NCBI RefSeq assembly: GCF_008033385.1
Contig: NZ_VOGY01000001.1
Span: 496,001-560,000, forward strand
DNA length: 64,000 nucleotides
DNA from: Algibacter pacificus
GTDB taxonomy: Bacteria; Bacteroidota; Bacteroidia; Flavobacteriales; Flavobacteriaceae
Direction: 5' to 3'
Below the pieces are notes generated by a model. That model was given only the letters and a program-made list of their open reading frames with translations, made no database searches and was not told the origin of the DNA. Shown piece after piece: positions 18,075-26,923 of the stretch. The position numbers and the translations under genes were made by a program. Every line of letters begins with the position of its first letter. Positions within the stretch are counted from its first letter, which is position 1.

Positions 18075-19991
18075 ATGAAAAGACGCAACTTTATTCAAAT
18101 TTCAGCTTTAGCGGGTGTTGGTTTATCATTACCCATGTCAGGAATATTAAATGCATGTACTAGTCATCCAGAACATTCTTTAGAATTTAAAAACCTTATA
18201 ACAGGGTTGTTAAAAGACTGGAGCGATGGTATGTTAAAAGTGCAAATTAATAATCCTTCAAACCTAGAAGAACATGGTGCTTTAGGCTGTCCGTCTTGCT
18301 CACATATTCACGGACGCTGTATGGATGCGGTATATCCGTTTTTATATATGGCAGACAAAACAGGAGATGATAAATACGTAGAAGGTGCTAAATTAGTCAT
18401 GACTTGGGCAGAAAATAACGTCTCTCAAGAAAATGGCGCTTGGACGGTAATTAAAAACCCAAAATCTTGGAAAGGAATAACGATTTTTGGAGCTATTGCA
18501 TTGGCGGAAGCCCTGCATTACCATGGTCATGTTTTAGACGAAATAACTCGCAAAGCTTGGACAAATCGTTTAGAGAAAGCGGGGCAATACATTTACGATA
18601 CATTCACAATAGATTTTACCAATATCAATTATCCAGGAACAGCAGTCTATGGATTGAATTTGATAGGAAATGTGTTAGGAAGAGAAGATTTTAAAGCCAA
18701 GAGTAAAAAATTAGCTTCAGAAGTGAAAGTATATTTTACAGAAAATGAAGGTTTGCTTTTTGGCGAATGTAAAAAGAGTTCAAGTAAGTTAAGTGAAAAA
18801 GGTTTGCATGGTGTAGATTTAGGGTATAATGTAGAAGAAACTCTGAATAGTTTGGTAATGTATTCCATTAAAGAAAAAGATGAAGAATTATTACAAATCT
18901 TAACCAAATCTTTAAATAGTCATTTAGAATTTATGCTACCAGACGGTGCTTGGGATAACAGTTGGGGAAACCGCATGTACAAATGGAGCTACTGGGGAAG
19001 TAGAACCTGCGATGGTAGTCAACCAGCATTTGGAATGATGGCGAATATCAATCCTGCTTTTGGAACAGCAGCAGTAAAAAACACAGAATTATTGCAAAGA
19101 TGTACAGCAGATGGCTTAATTCATGGAGGTCCTGGTTTTATAGAAGCAGGCATTCCGCCTTGTGTACATCATACCTTTACACATGCCAAACCACTAGCTG
19201 CATTGTTAGATCATTGGGAGCATTTACCAGAAATAAATGCCAATACCAGTTTACCAAGAACCACAGCAGATGGTGTAAAGCACTTTAAAGATTTAGATGT
19301 GTATCTTTTTGCACGAGGCGATTGGAGAGGCACAGTAAGTGCTTACGATGCAGAATATCATTATAAATACGATTTTCGTCAAGCTTCAGGAGGCGCTTTA
19401 GGCGTTTTATTTCACAATAAAGTAGGTTTATTGTGTGCTGCAAGTATGGCAGAATATCATTTAGTTGAAAAGAATAATCAACAGCCTCAACCAGGTAAAG
19501 ATATTTGTTTAACGCCACGTATTGAAACTTTTAAAGACGATGTTTGGTATACAAATTTATACGATTTACCAGCTACAGTAAAAAGCAAAGATGAAAATGA
19601 AACTATAGAGTTGTTGGCCGACGTAAAACTTAAAAATGTAGATAGAGAGGACGTTACAGAAACTGCGTCTGTATTTAATATAGCTTACATCTGTTCTACC
19701 AATAAAACTGAAATTAAAGTAGCCACAAAACAAGATGTTAAAGCTCAAACAGCTTTTGTATTACCCATTATTTCGCCTTCCAGTGAAGTGGTTGCAAATC
19801 TTAGTGAAAACGAAATTACCATCCAAAAACCTGAAGGGTTAGTTACTATAAAAGCTAGTGGGCCTATAAAGATTAAGGAGATTGAAGGAAAACGTACTTT
19901 TAATATGGTGCCAGGGGTTGAAGCCTTGCCTTTAGAAGTGTTTTTTGAAGAAGAGAGTAAAACGATAGAGTTATCTATAACAGTAAGTTAA
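18075..19991 (+). CDS. Tat-exported lipoprotein, alpha-toroid plus beta-sandwich (ulvan lyase or oligosaccharide dehydratase-like)
   Basis: 638 residues. The leader has a twin-arginine motif (KRRNFIQ) and a lipobox (LNAC), so it is probably folded before export and lipid-anchored. Residues about 40-420 are helical with toroid-like repeats; landmarks are GCPSCSHIHGRCMDA, GVDLGYNVEETLNSL and a tail HHTFTHAKPLAALLDHW. Residues about 430-638 are beta-rich. This (alpha/alpha)-toroid plus beta-sheet layout is shared by several lyase families and by the ulvan oligosaccharide dehydratase of Formosa agariphila (P29_PDnc), which is encoded beside a PL28. The neighbour here is also PL28, so a dehydratase or the PL40-type ulvan lyase are the two best guesses; I cannot decide between them. 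The gene has its own operator and terminator. Confidence 0.6.
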   Translation: MKRRNFIQISALAGVGLSLPMSGILNACTSHPEHSLEFKNLITGLLKDWSDGMLKVQINNPSNLEEHGALGCPSCSHIHGRCMDAVYPFLYMADKTGDDKYVEGAKLVMTWAENNVSQENGAWTVIKNPKSWKGITIFGAIALAEALHYHGHVLDEITRKAWTNRLEKAGQYIYDTFTIDFTNINYPGTAVYGLNLIGNVLGREDFKAKSKKLASEVKVYFTENEGLLFGECKKSSSKLSEKGLHGVDLGYNVEETLNSLVMYSIKEKDEELLQILTKSLNSHLEFMLPDGAWDNSWGNRMYKWSYWGSRTCDGSQPAFGMMANINPAFGTAAVKNTELLQRCTADGLIHGGPGFIEAGIPPCVHHTFTHAKPLAALLDHWEHLPEINANTSLPRTTADGVKHFKDLDVYLFARGDWRGTVSAYDAEYHYKYDFRQASGGALGVLFHNKVGLLCAASMAEYHLVEKNNQQPQPGKDICLTPRIETFKDDVWYTNLYDLPATVKSKDENETIELLADVKLKNVDREDVTETASVFNIAYICSTNKTEIKVATKQDVKAQTAFVLPIISPSSEVVANLSENEITIQKPEGLVTIKASGPIKIKEIEGKRTFNMVPGVEALPLEVFFEEESKTIELSITVS

Positions 19992-20000
19992 CAGCTTATC

Positions 20001-20040
20001 AAGGTAGGGGATTATTTTAAATGATTCCCTACTTTTTTTT
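20001..20040 (+). terminator. Intrinsic terminator between convergent genes
   Basis: AAGGTAGGG (20001-20009) pairs with CCCTACTTT (20028-20036, one G-T pair), followed by a T-run to 20040. It follows the Tat lipoprotein gene by 9 bases. On the other strand it is preceded, not followed, by T-rich sequence, so it serves the plus strand best. Confidence 0.75.
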
Positions 20041-20058
20041 AATTAGAATATCAATAAA

Positions 20059-20943
20059 TTACAAGAGGTCCTTACTTAAGTTCCTAAATTTACCGGGAGC
20101 CCATCCTGTTTTTATTTTAAACAATCTATTGAAATACACTTCAGACTCAAAACCCAATTCGAAGGCTATTTCTTTTTGAGATTTATTAGAGTTTAATAGT
20201 AACTCTTTAGATTTTTCAATTTTTAATAGTAAATGATATTGTAGAGGAGAAACTCCGGTTTGTTTCTTAAAATCTATTCGGAATTTAGAATAACTTACGC
20301 CCAAATCCGAAGCTATTTCAATAAGGTTAATAGAACTGTTTATGTTTTTATACATGATGCTTTTTGCACGAGATATCATGGAATTTAAATCGTCCAAGTT
20401 ACTACCACCGCTTTTAATATTATGCAATTCTGCCATGAGCTGAATACAAACTCCAGAAGCCACATGTTGATAGCCATAAGCAGCTTCATCAAATAATTTG
20501 AATAGTGTGTTAAAATGATGTAATACTGCAGGTGTATTGCATTTAGAAACAATAGGTTCATCAGCATTAAAAAAACCATTGGATAAAAATTGTTTGGCAA
20601 TGGCACCAGAAAACCCAACCCAACGTTCTGTCCAACCTGTACTTTTTTGGGGTTTGTAGCGATGCCAAACACCTGGAAATAATAAAAAGATATCACCATC
20701 AGATACTTTTATTTTTCCAGTAGCGTGGCTTTCAAAAACCCCCGTTCCCTTAGTTATAAAAACAATATGGAATTCATTTAAAATACGTCCTTTTTCCCAA
20801 GTAAAAATATACTGGTCAGGATGATCCATGGATGGGTATTTGGTATGTTTTTTAATAACATTTCGTCCTAAGTTATTTATGTAAAACCCCCATAGTTTAT
20901 CTTTTTTAGAGGTAATTAGGTGTTTACGGTATTTGTTTTTCAT
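20059..20943 (-). CDS. AraC-family transcriptional regulator with cupin sensor domain
   Basis: 294 residues, the only minus-strand gene. There is no signal peptide or membrane segment, so it is a cytoplasmic one-component regulator. The N-terminal half (about 35-165) is a cupin-like sugar-binding domain (VSDGDIFLLFPGVWHRYKP). The C-terminal about 100 residues hold two helix-turn-helix motifs (LIEIASDLGVSYSKFRIDFK and KEIAFELGFESEVYFNRLFK). AraC proteins with this layout usually bind tandem direct-repeat sites and respond to a monosaccharide. Rhamnose or a uronic acid derivative would fit the locus, but this is inference. It is divergent from the 18-gene GH78 operon across a 204-base gap containing operator 4, and it is the best candidate to bind all four operators. 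Confidence 0.9.
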   Translation of the reverse strand: MKNKYRKHLITSKKDKLWGFYINNLGRNVIKKHTKYPSMDHPDQYIFTWEKGRILNEFHIVFITKGTGVFESHATGKIKVSDGDIFLLFPGVWHRYKPQKSTGWTERWVGFSGAIAKQFLSNGFFNADEPIVSKCNTPAVLHHFNTLFKLFDEAAYGYQHVASGVCIQLMAELHNIKSGGSNLDDLNSMISRAKSIMYKNINSSINLIEIASDLGVSYSKFRIDFKKQTGVSPLQYHLLLKIEKSKELLLNSNKSQKEIAFELGFESEVYFNRLFKIKTGWAPGKFRNLSKDLL

Positions 20944-21049
20944 ATCATTTTGTGCTACTAATATATCAAAATGTCAATAGATAAAAGCATTATTAATCAC
21001 GAAATTTACCAAACTAAATTTTATACTAAAAATCTCACTTTACCCAATA

Positions 21050-21066
21050 CATGATATTACAGGATA
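21050..21066 (+). promoter_or_regulatory. Candidate operator 4 upstream of the GH78 operon, in the AraC divergent gap
   Basis: The 17 bases CATGATATTACAGGATA have halves starting at 21050 and 21060. TATCTTTA (21087-21094), a likely -7 box, begins 21 bases after the site, and the first GH78 start is at 21148. It lies 107 bases from the AraC start and could influence both directions. The rest of the 204-base gap (20944-21147) has no ORF. Confidence 0.55.
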
Positions 21067-21147
21067 ATAAATTTAGATCTTAGGAATATCTTTAAAACAA
21101 AAAACATGTGTTTTTTTGTTAGAATAAAAACAAATTTTTTATAAAAA

Positions 21148-24100
21148 ATGAAAACTCAACTAAACTACACCACATTACCAAAATGTCTTTTTGCTTTTTT
21201 TACAGTGGCACTATGCACTAGTTTTTTAGCCTGTAAATCAGTGACCACACTGGAATTGGCAGATTTAAAATTAGAGTACCGAACAAACCCGTTAGGAATA
21301 GATAACACTGCCCCAAGGTTTAGTTGGAATCTTGTTGATAAAAACCAAACCAGAAGCCAAAAACAAACGGCATATCAAATTTTAGTAGCCAGTACCTTAA
21401 AGCATTTAGATAATAATATTGGAGATGTCTGGGATTCTGGAAAAATAAGCTCTAATCAATCTGTTAATGTGAAATTTAATGGTAATCCTTTGGAGTCTGC
21501 AAAACAATATTTCTGGAAAGTAAAAGTATGGGATGTTTCAAATTATGTTTCTACTTGGAGCAAAGTGGCTCACTTTTCAATGGGTTTATTACATCAAGAT
21601 GATTGGAAAGCCGAGTGGATTTACAAAAAAGATCAAAATAAAAAAGATCATAATTGGTATAGAAAAAACTTTAAGCTAGAAGAAAATCCGCAATCAGCAT
21701 TTATTTATGTCGTATCTTTTGGGTATCACGAAGTATACGTCAATGGACAAAAAGTAAGTAACGCGGTTATGAATCCTGTGTATTCATTCGTAAAAAAGCG
21801 GTTGCCTTATTTAACCTATGATATTAAAAAACATCTTAAAAAAGGCGATAACGTTATTGGTATTTGGCATGCGGCTGGATGGTCGCGTTGGGGAAGAATT
21901 AAAGCCTATTACGATGCGCCCTTTGTGTTTAAAGCCCAAGCCGATATTAAACTTGGGAATAAAAATGTAGTATTTAATACAGATGCCTCTTGGAAATGTA
22001 AAAAGAGTTACAGTGCTTATGTTGGACGCTGGGATATTAAAGATTTTGGAGGCGAAATTATAGATGAACGTTTACGTGAAGACGATTGGAATACGGTTAG
22101 CTATAACGATTCTAATTGGCAAAACGCAGTAGTTTTTGATAATAATAAAGCTAAAGAAGTTGGTATTGCCAATATTAATTTAGGTCCTAAAGGAGCCATT
22201 GTGGTACCCAGTACAGATGAAAACCCACCAACAAGTAAAATTACGGCAACTTTAAGTGCTCAAATGGTTGAACCACAAGTAAAGTATAAAGAAGTAAAAC
22301 CCATTGGTGTTCAAAAAGATGAGGCAGGAAACTATGTGATTGATATGGGAGAAAACTACACGGGTTTTTTTGAAATGAATCTTTTTAATGGTAAAGCAGG
22401 CGATACCGTGACGTTTAAAATAGCAGATAGAAAAGTTGTAAAATCGTCTTGGGATCAACGGAGTAAATATGTTTTTGATAAAACAGGAACAGGACATTTT
22501 ACCAATCGTTTTAACTTGGCAGGAGGACGTTGGGTAACTATTGAAGGGATTAATTACAAACCAGATTTAAAAGATATTAAAGGTTATGTGATTACTAATA
22601 ACCGAAAGCAAATTAGTAAATTCAAAAGTTCAAGCGAACTACTAAATCAAATCTACCAAGTTAATTTAAATACGTACATCGCTAATACTATTGATGGTAT
22701 TTTGGTAGATTGTCCGCACCGTGAACGCCGTGGTTGGGGAGAAGTTACTGTAGCTGCCATGTATGGCGATGCTTTACCAAATTTTGAAAGTGGCGCTTAT
22801 ATGGCGCAATACGCCCAATTTATGCAAGACGCCCAAGCAGATGATGGTAAAATGCGAGCGGTGATTAACGGCGACGATTTTGAGTTTTTAATGTGGATGG
22901 CAAACAGCCCAATTACCATTTGGGAAACTTACCGAATGCTAGGTGATAAAAAACTGCTAGAAAACCATTATCCAACCCTACAAAAATGGATGCAATGGCT
23001 CTATGAACACTCTGATTACGATACAGGAGGAGGACTTAAAATTGGCACACGAGGTTCCTTAGAATTTCCAGGTTTAGGCGATTGGTGTACGCCAAGAGGA
23101 AATTTTTGGACCTCAAGTAATTCGCCAGAATCGGCACACTTTAACAATTGTGTGTATGCCTTTATGCTTGAAAATGCATTACACATAGCAGAAGCTTTAA
23201 ATAAACAAGAAGATGCAGAAATTTATAAAAAACGATTAGAGGTGCAACGTAAAGCAACCCATACAAATATCTATAATTCAGAAACCGGTAAGTATGGTCT
23301 CGGGCATCAGGTAAATCAAGCGTTTGCTTTACTTTCTGGCGTTACTCCAAATTCTGAAAAAGAAAAAGTGTATGATAATTTGATAGACCAAGTGCTGTAT
23401 AAGTTTCCGTATTACGATACAGGGAGTTCTGGACAAGCATTATACACGCGCTATTTTACAGAATACGGCGAACGTATGGATTTGATTTATGAATTGTTGA
23501 AAGACAAACGCCACCCAAGTTATGGATATTTTATAGAGCAAGGTAAAACGGTGTGGCCAGAGCGGTGGTCTGCCATTGGAAATAGCCAAATACATACTTG
23601 CTATACAGGTATTGGTGGCTATTTTATAAAAGGATTTGCAGGTATTCGTCCAGATGATGATAAACAAGGCATGCAACACTTTATAGTTAAACCAGCACCG
23701 GTTGGCGATTTAACTTTTGCAAATACAGAGTATAAATCTATGTATGGCAAAATTATTTCTAATTGGAAAAAAGCATCAGAAAGTGCTACATTTCATATAG
23801 AAGTTCCAGTGAACACATCAGCAAAAGTATATATTCCGGCAACTAAAAAAGAAGTCGTTTTTGAAGGTGAAAGTGCAGCAGAATCCTCTGAAGGCATTGC
23901 ATATATTGGAACTGAAAAAAGTGATGCTGTGGGTAATTATATAATCTATAAAGTGGGCTCTGGGGTTTATGATTTTAAAGTGTCAGCATTACCTAAAGTA
24001 AATTATCCAGAGCCAATAGTGGAATCCGATAATTTAGCAACTATAGGAAGAATGAATGCGTCTTCCATGACTATTCAATCTGAAAAATTACCAGTTTTTG

Positions 24101-24417
24101 AAGCTTTTCGTGCTAACGATGAAAATCAAGAAACACATTGGAAAGCAAGTTCTGCATCAAATGAATGGATAGAAATAGAGTGGTTTAAACCGCAAACCTT
24201 TAACAAAGTGATTGTTGATGAGGTTGGAAATCATATTACTAATTATACCATTCAATATTTAGAAAATGGTAACTGGAAAACTATTGCAACTGGCTCCGCT
24301 TGTGGAGCTAATAAGAGTCATGATTTTACAGCCATTACGACATCAAAATGTAGGGTATTGATATCAGAAGCAAAGAAAAAACCAATGATTTCTGAGTTTC
24401 AGATTTATAATAAATAA
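21148..24417 (+). CDS. GH78 family alpha-L-rhamnosidase, lipoprotein with C-terminal F5/8-type domain
   Basis: 1089 residues. The leader ends in a lipobox (FLAC). Domains in order: the Ig-like rhamnosidase N-domain (YRTNPLGIDNTAPRFSW, about 35-145), jelly-roll domains (about 155-500), an (alpha/alpha)6 catalytic barrel (about 510-850), a beta C-domain, and an F5/8-C (CBM32-like) module over the last 130 residues (WIEIEWFKPQTFNKVIVDE). The general-acid motif DCPHRERRGWGE gives Asp521 and Glu526. One residue is missing before the last acidic position, and the usual Gly-Asp of GWxGD reads Gly-Glu. The predicted base is Glu805 (WPERW). It is first in the long operon and clearly paralogous to the gene at 32077. 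Predicted role: exo-cleavage of alpha-L-rhamnose. Confidence 0.88.
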   Translation: MKTQLNYTTLPKCLFAFFTVALCTSFLACKSVTTLELADLKLEYRTNPLGIDNTAPRFSWNLVDKNQTRSQKQTAYQILVASTLKHLDNNIGDVWDSGKISSNQSVNVKFNGNPLESAKQYFWKVKVWDVSNYVSTWSKVAHFSMGLLHQDDWKAEWIYKKDQNKKDHNWYRKNFKLEENPQSAFIYVVSFGYHEVYVNGQKVSNAVMNPVYSFVKKRLPYLTYDIKKHLKKGDNVIGIWHAAGWSRWGRIKAYYDAPFVFKAQADIKLGNKNVVFNTDASWKCKKSYSAYVGRWDIKDFGGEIIDERLREDDWNTVSYNDSNWQNAVVFDNNKAKEVGIANINLGPKGAIVVPSTDENPPTSKITATLSAQMVEPQVKYKEVKPIGVQKDEAGNYVIDMGENYTGFFEMNLFNGKAGDTVTFKIADRKVVKSSWDQRSKYVFDKTGTGHFTNRFNLAGGRWVTIEGINYKPDLKDIKGYVITNNRKQISKFKSSSELLNQIYQVNLNTYIANTIDGILVDCPHRERRGWGEVTVAAMYGDALPNFESGAYMAQYAQFMQDAQADDGKMRAVINGDDFEFLMWMANSPITIWETYRMLGDKKLLENHYPTLQKWMQWLYEHSDYDTGGGLKIGTRGSLEFPGLGDWCTPRGNFWTSSNSPESAHFNNCVYAFMLENALHIAEALNKQEDAEIYKKRLEVQRKATHTNIYNSETGKYGLGHQVNQAFALLSGVTPNSEKEKVYDNLIDQVLYKFPYYDTGSSGQALYTRYFTEYGERMDLIYELLKDKRHPSYGYFIEQGKTVWPERWSAIGNSQIHTCYTGIGGYFIKGFAGIRPDDDKQGMQHFIVKPAPVGDLTFANTEYKSMYGKIISNWKKASESATFHIEVPVNTSAKVYIPATKKEVVFEGESAAESSEGIAYIGTEKSDAVGNYIIYKVGSGVYDFKVSALPKVNYPEPIVESDNLATIGRMNASSMTIQSEKLPVFEAFRANDENQETHWKASSASNEWIEIEWFKPQTFNKVIVDEVGNHITNYTIQYLENGNWKTIATGSACGANKSHDFTAITTSKCRVLISEAKKKPMISEFQIYNK

Positions 24418-24446
24418 ATTATTCATATTTAAAACAAAGCCATATA

Positions 24447-26915
24447 ATGAAACTTAAAATTCTTTTAATTCAAACATTTTTTTTAATTCAGATTTTAAGC
24501 GTTAAGGGGCAAACCCAAAATAACACTGTTAATTGGGACGACGCTAAGTGGATTGGCTATACCAAAGACAATCGTCCAGAAAAATGGGCGGCAAGAGATT
24601 TTGTTAGAAATCAACCTCCAATGGATATTAATACTTGGCAGCCAACGGAAGACGAACTAAAAGCGGTTCGACGTATAGCACATCCATCAGTTTTACTAAG
24701 AAAATCTTTTTCAGTAACAAAAGAAATAGAATCTGCAGAAATTGCTATTTGTGGTTTAGGGCTTTATGAATTATATCTTAATGAGAATAAAGTGGGAGAC
24801 CGAGTGCTTGATCCAGCTCAAACCTCTTATAATAAACATGCTTTTTTTGTACGTCATAATGTGACTAAGCTTCTTAAAGAAAATAATGGATTGGGAATTA
24901 TGTTGGGTAACGGATTTTATGGTCAAAATATAGCCTTTTGGCCAGGGCTTGCTTACGGAAAGCCACGCGCAATTATGGTACTAGATATTAGGTATAAAGA
25001 CGGCACATCAAAACAAATTACAACAGATGAAAGCTGGAAAGCTGAAAACAGTCCTATCCTTTTTGATAACCTATATCATGGAGAAACTTATGATGCTAGA
25101 AAAGAAGAAGAAGGTTGGTCTCGTTTTGCTTTTAATGATAATTCTTGGGGTGCAGTAGAATTGATGAAAGCGCCAACAACCAACTTAATAGAGCAAGAAT
25201 TAGAGCCTATGAAAAAGGTTAGAGAAATTACACCAGTGGCAATTCTTCCTGCTGAAAAAGGGTGGATCATTGATATGGGACAAAACATAACAGGTTGGTT
25301 GCAAATACAGGTTGAAGAAAAAGAAGGGACAGAAGTGAAAATGCGTTTTTCAGAGCATTTAATGCCAGATAAACAAAACATTGACCCAGCATCAACAGGT
25401 ATTCATGTTACAGGAAACACCCAAACAGATATCTATATTGCTAAAGGTGATGGCGTTGAAACTTGGGAGCCGCGTTTTACGTATCATGGTTTTCAATATG
25501 TGCAAATAGAAGGATTGAAAAATAAACCAACAATAGATCAATTTAAAGGTTGGTTAGTAAGAACTGATGTTGAACGCATAGGAACGTTTGAATGTTCAGA
25601 TGAACAAATAAATAAATTTTACGAGGTGTCTATGTTGACCATAGAAGATAATATTCAAGGCTTGTTAAGTGATTGTCCACACAGAGAACGTTGTGCATGG
25701 ATGGGCGATGCTTATGTTGTTGCCGAAGCGGCAAGTTATAATTTTGATTTACAGCGTTTATGGCAAAAAACAACGAGAGACATGCAAACCGTTCTTGGAG
25801 TTTCTAAAGCACATTTTAAAGATCCGTTTCCTTATGATAAAAGAGCACCAGCCAATGTTTCTGTTGGAAAGCGTTTAAACCTTCAGGCAAGACCAGATTG
25901 GGGTGCTGCTACAGTAATGATTCCCTACTTTTCTTATGTGTATTATGGAGATACAAGCATAGTAAAAAAATCTTGGGATATGATGCAAGGTTGGATGGCT
26001 TATTTAGATGAAAAAGTACAAGAAAAAGGTATTATAAATGGCGGCTATGGCGACTGGTGTCCTCCAGGAGGAAATCCAAATATGGATACACCACCAGCAT
26101 TAACCTCTACAGCACTGTACTATCAATCTTTGGTTGCCATGCAAAAAATGGCTGTTTTATTACATAAAGACAAAGCTGCTGTTAAATATGGAGAAAAAGC
26201 AACAGTTGTTAAAAAGGCATTTAACGAAAGGTTTTTTAGTGAGGAATCAAATTCTTATGGTTCTCAAACCGGAAATGCTTTTGCTTTACATCTTGATTTA
26301 GTTGATGAAAATAAAAAACAATTGGTTGCAGATAATTTGTCAAATCTAATAATGAAAGACAATCAAGGTCATTTTACCACCGGTATTTTTGGTCATCGTC
26401 CTTTGTATACCATACTTAATGATTTTGGACATCATAAAGTAACCAAACATTTATGGGACATTACAGATTACCCTAGTTTAGGGTTTGTTACCGAAGAGCA
26501 CAATTTATCAACTTGGCCAGAGCTAATTGCTAATTGGGATAAAAGTAAAAGGTATTACAGAAACTCCTTCAATCACCCAATGAATAGCGGGTTTGCTGCT
26601 AGTTTTCACGAAAGTTTAGGAGGGATAAGACCCGATGAAAATAACCCAGGATTTCAAAAATTTTACTTAAAGCCAACTTTTTTAGAAGGTTTAGAATGGT
26701 GCGAGGTGTCTTATAAATCGCCACAAGGAAAAATAGAAAGCAATTGGAAAAAGAACGAAGGTAAAATAACGTGGTCTGTTACAATTCCAGAAAATTCTTC
26801 TGCTTTTGTTGAATTGCCAATGTATGCATCAAAACAAATCAAAGTAAATAACAAAAGCGTTAAACATAATATGTTTGATTTGACCTCAGGTAAATATATA
26901 ATAACTATTAAATAA
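24447..26915 (+). CDS. GH78 family alpha-L-rhamnosidase (without N-terminal Ig domain)
   Basis: 822 residues with a signal peptide (ending SVKGQ). It starts directly with the jelly-roll domain (WDDAKWIGY) and lacks the Ig-like N-domain of its neighbours. The rhamnosidase N-domain (GLYELYLNENKVGDRVLDPA) leads to the barrel with DCPHRERCAWMGD: Asp409, Glu414 (general acid) and Asp421 match the D/E/D spacing of Bacillus RhaB. The predicted base is Glu692 in TWPEL, and a beta C-domain closes the protein. It lies 29 bases after the first GH78 and 8 bases before the GH59 gene. The differences in domain order and active-site motif from the other GH78 genes suggest a distinct linkage or position in the glycan. 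Confidence 0.9.
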   Translation: MKLKILLIQTFFLIQILSVKGQTQNNTVNWDDAKWIGYTKDNRPEKWAARDFVRNQPPMDINTWQPTEDELKAVRRIAHPSVLLRKSFSVTKEIESAEIAICGLGLYELYLNENKVGDRVLDPAQTSYNKHAFFVRHNVTKLLKENNGLGIMLGNGFYGQNIAFWPGLAYGKPRAIMVLDIRYKDGTSKQITTDESWKAENSPILFDNLYHGETYDARKEEEGWSRFAFNDNSWGAVELMKAPTTNLIEQELEPMKKVREITPVAILPAEKGWIIDMGQNITGWLQIQVEEKEGTEVKMRFSEHLMPDKQNIDPASTGIHVTGNTQTDIYIAKGDGVETWEPRFTYHGFQYVQIEGLKNKPTIDQFKGWLVRTDVERIGTFECSDEQINKFYEVSMLTIEDNIQGLLSDCPHRERCAWMGDAYVVAEAASYNFDLQRLWQKTTRDMQTVLGVSKAHFKDPFPYDKRAPANVSVGKRLNLQARPDWGAATVMIPYFSYVYYGDTSIVKKSWDMMQGWMAYLDEKVQEKGIINGGYGDWCPPGGNPNMDTPPALTSTALYYQSLVAMQKMAVLLHKDKAAVKYGEKATVVKKAFNERFFSEESNSYGSQTGNAFALHLDLVDENKKQLVADNLSNLIMKDNQGHFTTGIFGHRPLYTILNDFGHHKVTKHLWDITDYPSLGFVTEEHNLSTWPELIANWDKSKRYYRNSFNHPMNSGFAASFHESLGGIRPDENNPGFQKFYLKPTFLEGLEWCEVSYKSPQGKIESNWKKNEGKITWSVTIPENSSAFVELPMYASKQIKVNNKSVKHNMFDLTSGKYIITIK

Positions 26916-26923
26916 TTGAAAAT

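Noticed and set aside
21092-21125. Near-palindrome around ACATGT followed by Ts as a terminator
   Set aside because: The arms are only A/T runs, and it sits between a likely promoter and the operon start, where a terminator makes little sense without other evidence.
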